Assembly: GCA_002320455.1 (NCBI GenBank)
Contig: DCKU01000043.1
Coordinates: 1 to 35,242 of the forward strand
Direction of reading: 5' to 3'
From: Salinisphaera sp. UBA1666
GTDB lineage: Bacteria > Pseudomonadota > Gammaproteobacteria > Nevskiales > Salinisphaeraceae
DNA: 35,242 nt
Shown: positions 8,917-16,572 of the stretch, in pieces
Position numbering within the stretch: the stretch's first letter is position 1
Layout: each line of letters opens with the position of its first letter
The notes under the pieces: generated by a model
Databases searched by the model: none
Told to the model about the DNA's origin: nothing
The model's input: the letters and a program-made list of their open reading frames with translations, nothing else
Position numbers and translations under genes: made by a program

Positions 8917-9450
8917 TCAGTCCTCGAGACGCGAAATGCGATCGGTGATCGAGCGCACCTCGGTCTTGGCCAGGCGGTTGAGCCGGGTCGCGAAATAGAG
9001 CCCGGATAACGCCGCCACCATCCCGGCCATTGTCGGTACGGTGGCCGCCGATACGCCGCTGGCCATCGCGCGGGGATTACCGGTACCGGTCACTGCCAGA
9101 ACGTCGAACACCTGAATCATCCCGGTGATGGTTCCCAGCAGGCCGGTCATCGGCAGGATGGCAATCACGGCGTTCAAAAGCGGCAAGAATCGGCGGAGCC
9201 CGATATCCAGGTCAGCGATCCACGCTTCTCGAATCGCTTGGGCGTACCAGCTCTGTTTGTCGCCGCGTCGATGCCACGCCGCAAGCGCAGCCTGGAACTC
9301 TGCCGGGTGACGCCGAAAGAAATACCAGTAGCGCTCGCAGATCAGGCTCCAAAGCAGAATCGTCAAGGCCAGGATGGCCCATAAAACGGGCCCGCCCGAG
9401 GCCATGAAGTCCTGCATCTGGAAGTACAGGTCGACCAGGCCTTCACGCAC
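8917..9450 (-). CDS. exbB: ExbB proton-channel subunit
   Basis: MotA/TolQ/ExbB family protein of 177 residues from the preferred start. The frame is open up to 9498, but the GTG at 9448-9450 has a GGAG box 7 nt upstream (9458-9461) and overlaps the ttpC stop region, the same tight packing as its neighbours. Three membrane segments are visible (about 20-38, 85-112, 128-150), with the family motifs LLGTITGMIQVF and TVPTMAGMVAALSGLYFAT that carry channel-lining Thr residues. It works with ExbD as the proton-driven stator for TonB. Confidence 0.9.
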   Translation of the reverse strand: MREGLVDLYFQMQDFMASGGPVLWAILALTILLWSLICERYWYFFRRHPAEFQAALAAWHRRGDKQSWYAQAIREAWIADLDIGLRRFLPLLNAVIAILPMTGLLGTITGMIQVFDVLAVTGTGNPRAMASGVSAATVPTMAGMVAALSGLYFATRLNRLAKTEVRSITDRISRLED

Positions 9451-10834
9451 GGTGTGTCTCCGCGTGGGCCGCCACCAGGCCGGTGCTCTGTTGTTCAAGC
9501 ATCTGGATCAGCCGCCGGCTGCGCCCGGATAACATGCTGTGAATCAGCACCAGGGGCACGGCAACGACCAGCCCAAGTACCGTGGTCACCAACGCTTGGG
9601 AAATCCCGTCGGCCATGAGCTTGGGATCGCCCGTGCCGAACAAGGTGATCGCCTGGAAGGTGGCGATCATGCCGACCACCGTACCTAGAAGACCCAGCAA
9701 CGGCGCCACCGCCGAGAGCACGCGAATGGTGGACAGCCCGCGCTCCAGGCCCGGCACATCAGCCAGAATAGCCTGATCCAGCTTCAGCTGTAGGCTTTCT
9801 ACATCGGTGCTGCGATTGTCGTGATAAGCCTTTAAGACCCGGCCGAGCGGGTTTGTATCGCTCGGCTCGTCGAGCTTCTTACGCTGACGGCGCATGCTGG
9901 CTTCGGTTCGCACCAGACGAATCAAGCGCTCGATCGCGATAATCAGCCCGATGATGCCGACCGCGATCACGATATAACCGACCAGGCCGCCTTGTTGGAT
10001 CCGCTCCCAGAGGTTGGGCTTCTGGATGAGCAAGCCGAGGATCGCCCCGCGTGACGGGTCGACGACGCCGGACACCGTAGAATGAGAATCGGTCGGCGCG
10101 TCGGCCAGGTTCGCAGCATAACCCGGCCATGGGCTATTCGGTTGACGAGCCAGCACGGAGAGTTCTTCGGTCTCGCCGTTATAGCGCAGATACCGGCTGC
10201 CCACGGTGGCATTAAAGGTGCCGACACGAACGATTTCGCCGTTCTCGGTTTCGCCGTCGGGCGTGACGAAGGCATGCTCAAAGCGGCTGACCTCGCCGGA
10301 GGCCACCATCTCATCAAGCATCACGGTCCAGAGCTGCCTGACCTCAGACAGCGGCGGCAGGCCTTTGCTATCGGCCATCGCATCGAGTAATCCGCCACGA
10401 TTGGGCGCCTCAAGCGAGGTCAGTGAGCCGTTCAGCCGCGAGCGTAGATCACCGGCAACCTGGCGAACAACGCCGAATACTTCGCCGAAGTCACCCGCTC
10501 GCTGGTCCAGCGTCTGCTGCAGCTCGCCGATTTTCTTTTCATTGGCTGCATACGCCTCCTGAAGCCGACCCTGTCGCGACTCGGCGGCCTGCAGATCCGA
10601 CTGTGCCTGTGCCAACAACGCTTGACGCTGATCGACCTGGTTCAGGAATGTCTGAATCCGCTGTTCGTTGCGCTTGGCTTCTTGCTGTTTTTCGGAGCGC
10701 ACGGTTTCCAGCAAATCCTGCAGCGTGCCGCCGCTCGAGCTGTCGTCCTGGGCGAATGCCGGCGTGATGAACCCGAGGCCAATCAGGACTGCCAGGCACC
10801 ACGGCGTCGCTCGGTTGATGAACGATTTATGCAT
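9443..10834 (-). CDS. ttpC: TtpC-like MotA/TolQ/ExbB protein with periplasmic coiled-coil extension
   Basis: A 463-residue protein from the ATG at 10832-10834, which has AGGA about 9 nt upstream and overlaps the DUF3450 stop codon; an upstream in-frame start at 10867 is less likely. It has a signal peptide (cleavage after AFA, residue 28), then a Gln/Glu/Arg-rich coiled coil (about 40-130) and a second periplasmic portion. A membrane helix follows (about 285-305, GYIVIAVGIIGLIIAIERLI), and then the TolQ/ExbB core with LLGLLGTVVGMIATFQAI and VTTVLGLVVAVPLVL. This long form is the hallmark of the Vibrio TonB2-type system, where TtpC is required alongside ExbB, ExbD and TonB. Confidence 0.9.
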   Translation of the reverse strand: MHKSFINRATPWCLAVLIGLGFITPAFAQDDSSSGGTLQDLLETVRSEKQQEAKRNEQRIQTFLNQVDQRQALLAQAQSDLQAAESRQGRLQEAYAANEKKIGELQQTLDQRAGDFGEVFGVVRQVAGDLRSRLNGSLTSLEAPNRGGLLDAMADSKGLPPLSEVRQLWTVMLDEMVASGEVSRFEHAFVTPDGETENGEIVRVGTFNATVGSRYLRYNGETEELSVLARQPNSPWPGYAANLADAPTDSHSTVSGVVDPSRGAILGLLIQKPNLWERIQQGGLVGYIVIAVGIIGLIIAIERLIRLVRTEASMRRQRKKLDEPSDTNPLGRVLKAYHDNRSTDVESLQLKLDQAILADVPGLERGLSTIRVLSAVAPLLGLLGTVVGMIATFQAITLFGTGDPKLMADGISQALVTTVLGLVVAVPLVLIHSMLSGRSRRLIQMLEQQSTGLVAAHAETHRA

Positions 10835-11738
10835 TGTCTTGATCCTGATCTGCGCGAGCCTCATCAACGCTGGATTCAGACGAACTTGTCTTGTTCCCCG
10901 CGGGCGAAGGTGGCTCGCTGTCGTTCTCGACGGCGGCGGTCTTAAAAGTCGCCGGCACCCGAGGGCTGGCCGGTGCGCTCAAAGGAACATTCAACAGATC
11001 CGGCGGGGCCTGCTCGCTGGCTACGTTGATGCCATGCTCGACCGTACGACGATAATCCGGCGCCGGGCGCCAAGCGGCCTCGGCGGCGCTCCAGTAGCCG
11101 GTCTGGCGGCCGTCGAGCGTCTGATACAACAGCGCGACCCGGCCGATCCGCAGGAACTCGACGGTACGCGGCTCACCGTCGAGCTGGATCTCGCCCTCGT
11201 AGGTGCCGATATTGCTGCCGTAGTCGATCTCGGTCTGATAAGCCGACATGATCTGGCGGAACTGCTCGGCCGTGGTCACGTCGGCACGGCCCATTAACTC
11301 GCGCAAGTCAGCGACCCGTTGCTCGCGTTCGTCCACCAGAAACGGGACATCTCGCTGCACGAATACGGCAAGCGTGTCGATCGCCTGCACCATGAACGGC
11401 ACGAACTCACGCTTGGTTTGGTCGATATTGGATAACTGACTCTGGATAGAGTCGAGTTCTTCGTTTTGTGAATCGACCTGCGTGGCCAGCTGACGGTTGT
11501 AAACCTTGAGCCCAGCGGCCTGGTCTTTCGCTCGACGATATTCGTCGAGCATGTTCCGGGCTTTTTCAGACAGATCATCAATTCTGTTTTGAGTCTGTCG
11601 CCCGGCCTGGTCGATGTTTTCTTGAACACGCTGTGATTGATCGACCGTCTGTTGCGCCCAGACTGTCGACGACAACAGCACACACCCCAGAACCCACAAC
11701 GCATGCAGTGCGCGTACACGACACGAAGAAAAACTCAC
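10827..11738 (-). CDS. DUF3450 periplasmic coiled-coil protein
   Basis: A 303-residue protein with a signal peptide (cleavage after VWA, residue 28). Heptad-like helices run from about residue 30 to 115, followed by an alpha/beta region with a RVALLYQTLDGRQTGYWS phrase typical of DUF3450. The Pro/Ser/Asp-rich tail looks disordered. The start is GTG (11736-11738) preceded by a G6 run. It is the first gene of the cluster, overlapping ttpC by 8 bp. In Vibrio TonB2 loci a DUF3450 gene sits immediately before ttpC, so co-function is likely; its biochemical role is not known. Confidence 0.9.
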   Translation of the reverse strand: MSFSSCRVRALHALWVLGCVLLSSTVWAQQTVDQSQRVQENIDQAGRQTQNRIDDLSEKARNMLDEYRRAKDQAAGLKVYNRQLATQVDSQNEELDSIQSQLSNIDQTKREFVPFMVQAIDTLAVFVQRDVPFLVDEREQRVADLRELMGRADVTTAEQFRQIMSAYQTEIDYGSNIGTYEGEIQLDGEPRTVEFLRIGRVALLYQTLDGRQTGYWSAAEAAWRPAPDYRRTVEHGINVASEQAPPDLLNVPLSAPASPRVPATFKTAAVENDSEPPSPAGNKTSSSESSVDEARADQDQDNA

Positions 11739-12056
11739 TCGAACCCCCCAGTTGGCGATGGCGACCTTAGTGCCAAGGCGTAGGTTCAGTGCGCTTTGTT
11801 ACGAAACCGTGACTCTATGGCTTTTTTAGCCCTGCCGTAGCTGTTTTTATAAACGCTGCGGGGTCATTATATTTTGATGATCAACAAGTTGGATCACCCG
11901 CGCTGTCGACCATTCCCGATAAAAGAGTGCGTGTCATGCGTGGCAAACGCTTGAGAGCCGCTCCGTGATGCGCAGCCCGTCTTGCCGACGACCGCTTGAT
12001 TCAGAGCCGTTACGCACCATATCTCGGACAGATACTTGCTCTATACAGGAAAATCC
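11739..12056. promoter_or_regulatory. Divergent intergenic region with -10 box and palindrome for the TonB cluster
   Basis: A 318-bp gap between the minus-strand TonB cluster and the plus-strand aldo/keto reductase gene; no gene seen. On the minus strand there is a perfect TATAAT (plus coordinates 11866-11871), about 128 bp before the DUF3450 start. Directly upstream of it is a 14-bp near-palindrome centred on TGATCA (11874-11887, 12 of 14 symmetric), placed where a repressor would block the polymerase. The matching -35 is weak. On the plus strand AGGA (12047-12050) is the reductase ribosome site. Promoter assignment is inference. Confidence 0.4.
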
Positions 12057-12887
12057 ATGAATTTCGTCAACGCTAACGGCGCTCGGATTCCAGCGTTGGG
12101 CTTTGGTACATTCGAGCTTGAACCGGCAGACGCAGAGGCCATGGTTCAACACGCCTTGAAGGTGGGCTATCGGCACATCGATACGGCACGTATGTATGAC
12201 AACGAAGCGGCGGTGGGTCGTGGCATTGAATAGTCCGGTATCCCGCGTGAGGATATCTTTTTAACCACTAAAATCTGGACGGACGATTTTCACGATGGTG
12301 CGCTTCAAAGCGCTCTCGAAGACAGTCTCGACAAGCTAGGGACTGATTATGTCGACCTGGTGCTGCTGCACTGGCCCAACGCTGATGTCTCAATCGTCGA
12401 GACCACCGCAGCGCTGGCGGATGTGAAACGTCGCGGCATGGCCCGCCACGTCGGCATAAGCAACTTCACCACCGCGTTGATCCGCGAGGCGGTACACGCC
12501 TCGCCGGTGCCGCTGGTCACCAACCAGGTTGAGTATCACCCGTTTCTAAGTCAGGCGCCCGTGCGTGACGCCCTTGCCGAGCACGATATGTCGCTGACGG
12601 CGTATTGCCCCTTGGCGCGCGGCGAAGTCTTTTCCAACGAAACGCTCACGCGCATCGGCCAGGCTCACGGCAAGAACGCGGGCCAGGTCGCACTTCGCTG
12701 GCTGGTCCAACAAGACGATGTGATCGCCGTGCCGCGCTCGTCCAACCCTGATCACGTGGCCTCCAATTTCGATATCTTCGACTTCGAGCTCAGCGCCGAG
12801 GACATGCAAGCCATAGATCGTCTCCACACACCCGACGGACGCATGATCAATCCGTCCTTTGCCCCCGAATGGGACAACGCCGGTTAA
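12057..12887 (+). pseudogene. Aldo/keto reductase gene interrupted by one in-frame amber codon
   Basis: Reading from the ATG at 12057 (AGGA 6 nt upstream) gives a complete AKR family protein of 276 codons, except that codon 59 is TAG (12231-12233). The frame before it contains the Asp and Tyr of the catalytic tetrad (Asp42, Tyr47 in HIDTARMYDNE). The same frame after it contains the catalytic Lys72 (TTKIW) and His105 (LVLLHWP), the motif GISNF, and the cofactor-end phrase VAVPRSSNPDHV-like (IAVPRSSNPDHV). Relatives usually read GI-x-SGIPRE here, and one C-to-T change in CAG (Gln) would make TAG. A 58-residue fragment or a GTG-initiated 3' fragment (12360-12887) would lack essential parts. Best called a recent nonsense pseudogene, unless the base is a sequencing error or suppressed. 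Target substrates would be 2,5-diketo-gluconate/methylglyoxal-type carbonyls by family. Confidence 0.8.
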
Positions 12888-12924
12888 ACGAGCCGAGGGG
12901 CGTGTCGTCATAAGACCGGCCAAG

Positions 12925-12958
12925 AAAAAGCCGGCGTCGAAGTGACGCCGGCTTTTTT
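12925..12958. terminator. Bidirectional Rho-independent terminator between reductase gene and fadA
   Basis: A 9-bp perfect GC-rich stem (12930-12938 with 12944-12952, 5-nt loop) has A5 before it and T6 after it. It can therefore stop transcripts from both convergent genes. Confidence 0.9.
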
Positions 12959-13005
12959 ACGATCAACTCAGGCGTTGCCGAGAGCATGTCGTCATGAGAT
13001 ACGCC

Positions 13006-14166
13006 CTAACGCAGCCGCTCGATGACCGTGGCGATCCCCTGCCCCATGCCGATGCACATGGTGGCCAGCCCCAAGGTGGCATCCTGATCTTTCAGAATAT
13101 GCGCCAGTGCGCCGGTAATTCTTGCTCCGGATGTACCCAGCGGATGGCCCAGTGCAATCGCGCCGCCACGGATATTGATGACATCCTGACGATCTTCGAT
13201 ACCCAGCTCCTTGAGCACGGCCAGACTCTGGGCCGCAAACGCTTCGTTGAGCTCGACGTAGTCGATATCCGACAGCGCTACGCCGGCACGCTCCAGCGCC
13301 TTATGCGTCGCCGGTACCGGGCCGCGCCCCATCACCGATGGATCACAGCCGGCGACGGCCATGCCGCGGATACGCGCCATGGGCTTAAGACCCAGCGCGC
13401 GCGCCTTGTCGCCCGACATAACGAGCACGGCAGCGGCGCCGTCTGAGATCGCCGAGGCGTTACCGGCGGTCACCGTGCCGCCCTTCGGATTAAAGGCTGG
13501 CCGCAGCGCGCCCAGGCCTTCCAGGCTGGCGTCGGCGCGTACCACTTCATCGGCGTCGCACATGCGCGCAAAGCCCTGGTCGTCGACGCCCTTGACGGGT
13601 ACGATCTCGTCGGCGAACCCGCCGTCGGTATTCGCCTTGTGTGCGCGTTGATGGCTTTGTAAGGCAAACGCGTCTTGGGCCGCGCGATCGATGCCGTGGA
13701 TGTTGGCCAGCATTTCTGCGGTCAAGCCCATCATGGCCGCCGGCTTTGCGACCTGACGCGACAGCTGCGGCGCAATATCCACGTTGTAGTCCATGGGCAC
13801 GTGACCCATATGTTCGACGCCGCCGCAGATATAGACGCCGTCGATGCCCGCCGCAATCGCGCCGACCGCCGAGTGGATCGACTGCATAGACGAACCACAA
13901 AGACGGTTAACGGTCTGACCGGCCACGCTGTGGGGCAGCCCGGCCAGAAGCGCCGCGTTGCGCCCGATATTGAGGCCCTGCTCTTTGGTCTGCTGGACAC
14001 AGCCCCAGATGACGTCTTCGATTTCCCCGGCGTCCAGGTCGTTTCGAGCGACCAGCGCTTTCATGAGTTCGGCCGACAGCTCTTCGGCGCGCGTATTGCG
14101 AAACATGCCGCCCTTCGAGCGCCCCATGGCGGTCCGGACGGCGTCGACGATCACGATGTCTTGCAT
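13006..14166 (-). CDS. fadA: FadA, 3-ketoacyl-CoA thiolase
   Basis: A 386-residue thiolase from the ATG at 14164-14166, which has GGAG 6 nt upstream; a TTG four codons earlier is less likely. The nucleophilic Cys lies in NRLCGSSMQS. The second half has GHPLGTSGAR and the distal catalytic Cys in ATMCIGMGQG, as well as the ELNEAFAAQ motif of the active-site loop. Cytoplasmic; it cleaves 3-ketoacyl-CoA with CoA to acetyl-CoA and a shortened acyl-CoA. It lies 43 bp after fadB, giving the usual alpha4... fadBA complex operon. Length and motif set match the FadA beta-subunit rather than a biosynthetic acetoacetyl-CoA thiolase. Confidence 0.95.
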   Translation of the reverse strand: MQDIVIVDAVRTAMGRSKGGMFRNTRAEELSAELMKALVARNDLDAGEIEDVIWGCVQQTKEQGLNIGRNAALLAGLPHSVAGQTVNRLCGSSMQSIHSAVGAIAAGIDGVYICGGVEHMGHVPMDYNVDIAPQLSRQVAKPAAMMGLTAEMLANIHGIDRAAQDAFALQSHQRAHKANTDGGFADEIVPVKGVDDQGFARMCDADEVVRADASLEGLGALRPAFNPKGGTVTAGNASAISDGAAAVLVMSGDKARALGLKPMARIRGMAVAGCDPSVMGRGPVPATHKALERAGVALSDIDYVELNEAFAAQSLAVLKELGIEDRQDVINIRGGAIALGHPLGTSGARITGALAHILKDQDATLGLATMCIGMGQGIATVIERLR

Positions 14167-14209
14167 GTCGATCTCCAATTAGACGAATCAGTCCCGTGGC
14201 AGCCCGTGC

Positions 14210-16357
14210 TCACGACATCTGAAAATAGGTGTCACCGCGCTCGGCCATTTCACGCATGCGCTCGGTCGGCTCGTAGAGCTTGCCCAGATGGGCGTACTGA
14301 TCGGCCTTGTCGCAGACGGCCTTCAAGCCCATCGCATCGGCATATTTGAACGCCCCGCCCCGGAACGGCGGAAAGCCCAGGCCCATGATCAGCCCCATAT
14401 CCACTTCGTTGGGCGTGTCGGCAATACCCTCTTCATAGGCGCGCGCGGCCTCGATGATCATCGGGATCATCATGCGATCGACGATCTCCTCGGCGCTGGG
14501 CGTGGCATCGCCCCGCTGCACCTTAGCGATCAGCTCGTAGGCTTCCGGGTCCTGTGACTTCTTGGGGCGACCTTTCTTGTCCTGCTCGTACTTGTAATAG
14601 CCCGAGCCGGTCTTCTGGCCCAGCCGGCCGTTCTCGACCATGACATCCAGCGAGGAGGTCTCGTCCTGCTTCATTCGATCGGGATAACCCGCGGCCAGCA
14701 CTTCTTCGACGTGCTGTGAAGTATCCATACCGACGACATCGGAGAGATAGGCGGGGCCCATCGGCCAGCCGAAACGCTCCATGACCTTGTCGATATGCGC
14801 AAAGTCGGCGCCGTCGGCCACCAGCTGCTGGAAACCGAAGAAGTAGGGAAACAGCACGCGGTTGACCAGGAAACCGGGGCAGTCGTTGACCACGATCGGC
14901 GTTTTGCCGAGCGTGTGGGCAAACGCCACGATAGTCGCCACGGCTTCATCCGAGGTGGCCTTGCCACGAATGACCTCGACCAGCGGCATGCGATGCACCG
15001 GGTTGAAGAAATGCATGCCCAGGAAGTTCTCGGGCCGCTTCAACGCGGTGGCCAGATCATCAATCGAGATGCTCGAGGTGTTGGAGGCCAGAATAGTGGT
15101 CTCCGACACAGCATCCTCGGTCTCGGCCAGCACGCTCTTCTTGATCTTGGGATTTTCGACCACGGCCTCGATGACCGCATCCACGCCCTCGAACTCGGCA
15201 TAGGACAGCGTCGGACGAATCCGCGACATGCCGGTGGCCATGCCGCGATTGTCGAGCTTGCCGCGCTCCACACTCTTGGCAAAGTGCTTGGCGGCCTCGT
15301 CCAGGCCCTGGTCGATGGCGTCTTCCTTGATGTCCTTCATCAAGGTGGGCACGCCCTTGGATGCGGATTGATAGGCGATACCGCCGCCCATGATGCCCGC
15401 CCCCAGCACAGCGGCCTGGTTGATCTCGTGGGCGATCTTGCCGGCTTTCTTGCCTTTCTTCTTGATCAGCTGATCGTTGAGGAACAGCTGGATGAGGGCC
15501 GCGGCCTGCGGGGTCTTGGCGATTTTGACGAAGCCTTCGGTCTCCACCTTGAGGGCTTCATCGCGCGCCAGATGCGCTGCCTGCGCCATGCGCTTGATGG
15601 CTTCCACGGGCGCCGGATAGTTGCCCTTGGTGGTGCCCAGTACATAACCCTTCGAGGTTTCGAAGGTCATGGCGGCCTCGGTCTTGTTCAGCGCTAGCGG
15701 GCCGGTCTTCAGCGCACGACGGGCCTGCCAGTCGAACTCACCGGCAATCGCGCGGGCCAGCAGGTCGCGGGCCGCGGCCTCGAGCTGGTCGTCGGCCACC
15801 ACGGCATCCACGATGCCCACCGCCAGCGCCTTATCGGCACGGCGAGGCTTGCCGTCGGCAATCCACTCGATCGCGTTGTCGGCGCCAATCAGGCGCGGCG
15901 TACGCACCGTGCCGCCAAAGCCGGGATAGATGCCCAGCTGGGTTTCGGGAAAGCCGATCTGGGCGCCCTGGCCCATCACCCGATAATCGGTGGACAGACA
16001 CATTTCCAGGCCGCCGCCCAGCGCCATTCCGTTGATGGCGGTCACGCTGGGCATGTCCAGATCCTCGATGGCGTTGAACACCGCCAGTGAATCGGCCACG
16101 CCCGCGGCGAACTCATCGTCGGGCAGCTTGAAGCGCGCGCCGAACTCCATGATGTCCGCACCGACAATGAACGCCGGCTTGGCCGAGGTCACCAGCAGCC
16201 CCTTGGCGCCGGAGCCGGCCACCGCCTTGGCGGCCTCGCCCAGCTCGGCCACCGTGGCCTCGTCGAATTTGTTGACCGATTCCTCGGCCGCATCGAAGCA
16301 CAGCACCGCGATCTCGCCATCGAGGACTGCCGTGAGTTTCTTGCCTTCATAAAGCAT
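14210..16357 (-). CDS. fadB: FadB, multifunctional fatty-acid oxidation alpha subunit
   Basis: A 715-residue protein, close to the 729 of E. coli FadB. The start at 16355-16357 (MLYEGKKL) fits the family and has GGGAG 8 nt upstream; the frame is open for 34 more codons without support. Residues about 1-190 form an enoyl-CoA hydratase/isomerase domain (SAKPAFIVGADIMEF, NGMALGGGLEMCLSTDYR). From about 310 there is a 3-hydroxyacyl-CoA dehydrogenase with the Rossmann glycine motif (VLGAGIMGGGIAYQSA) and the catalytic-site phrase GMHFFNPVHRMPLVE. The C-terminal helical dehydrogenase domains follow. It hydrates enoyl-CoA and oxidises hydroxyacyl-CoA with NAD+, handing the product to FadA. Confidence 0.96.
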   Translation of the reverse strand: MLYEGKKLTAVLDGEIAVLCFDAAEESVNKFDEATVAELGEAAKAVAGSGAKGLLVTSAKPAFIVGADIMEFGARFKLPDDEFAAGVADSLAVFNAIEDLDMPSVTAINGMALGGGLEMCLSTDYRVMGQGAQIGFPETQLGIYPGFGGTVRTPRLIGADNAIEWIADGKPRRADKALAVGIVDAVVADDQLEAAARDLLARAIAGEFDWQARRALKTGPLALNKTEAAMTFETSKGYVLGTTKGNYPAPVEAIKRMAQAAHLARDEALKVETEGFVKIAKTPQAAALIQLFLNDQLIKKKGKKAGKIAHEINQAAVLGAGIMGGGIAYQSASKGVPTLMKDIKEDAIDQGLDEAAKHFAKSVERGKLDNRGMATGMSRIRPTLSYAEFEGVDAVIEAVVENPKIKKSVLAETEDAVSETTILASNTSSISIDDLATALKRPENFLGMHFFNPVHRMPLVEVIRGKATSDEAVATIVAFAHTLGKTPIVVNDCPGFLVNRVLFPYFFGFQQLVADGADFAHIDKVMERFGWPMGPAYLSDVVGMDTSQHVEEVLAAGYPDRMKQDETSSLDVMVENGRLGQKTGSGYYKYEQDKKGRPKKSQDPEAYELIAKVQRGDATPSAEEIVDRMMIPMIIEAARAYEEGIADTPNEVDMGLIMGLGFPPFRGGAFKYADAMGLKAVCDKADQYAHLGKLYEPTERMREMAERGDTYFQMS

Positions 16358-16572
16358 AGGACGCACTCCCAACTTGTTAGCCGTACCGGGCCAGACCCGG
16401 CCGCATGCGCTCTTAACAAAGCTGGACGATACGGTAGCGTATTGATCACAGCGCCACAATCGGCCCCGACCGGCTCATCCCTTGTTTTGGAAGGCGTGGA
16501 AAAACCATACCCGGCTCATGCCGGGCCTTTCGATACGGGCTTTTTCGTGTTTTTTGACATGCCCGGAGCACC
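16358..16572. promoter_or_regulatory. Divergent promoter region of fadBA and the phasin-like gene
   Basis: A 215-bp gap. For fadBA (minus strand) a sigma70-like pair TTGTGG (16454-16459) and TACCGT (16431-16436) is spaced by 17 bp. A plus-strand pair TTAACA (16413-16418) and TAGCGT (16435-16440) is spaced by 16 bp; the two would overlap and compete. A 6-bp hairpin with loop TCAT (16511-16526) lies in the phasin leader. No recognised FadR or PsrA operator was seen. Assignments are weak. Confidence 0.3.

Noticed and set aside
12231..12233. Pyrrolysine or other recoding at the TAG in the reductase gene
   Set aside because: No recoding machinery or structural element is visible, and the family position tolerates Gln, so simple mutation is the more economical reading.
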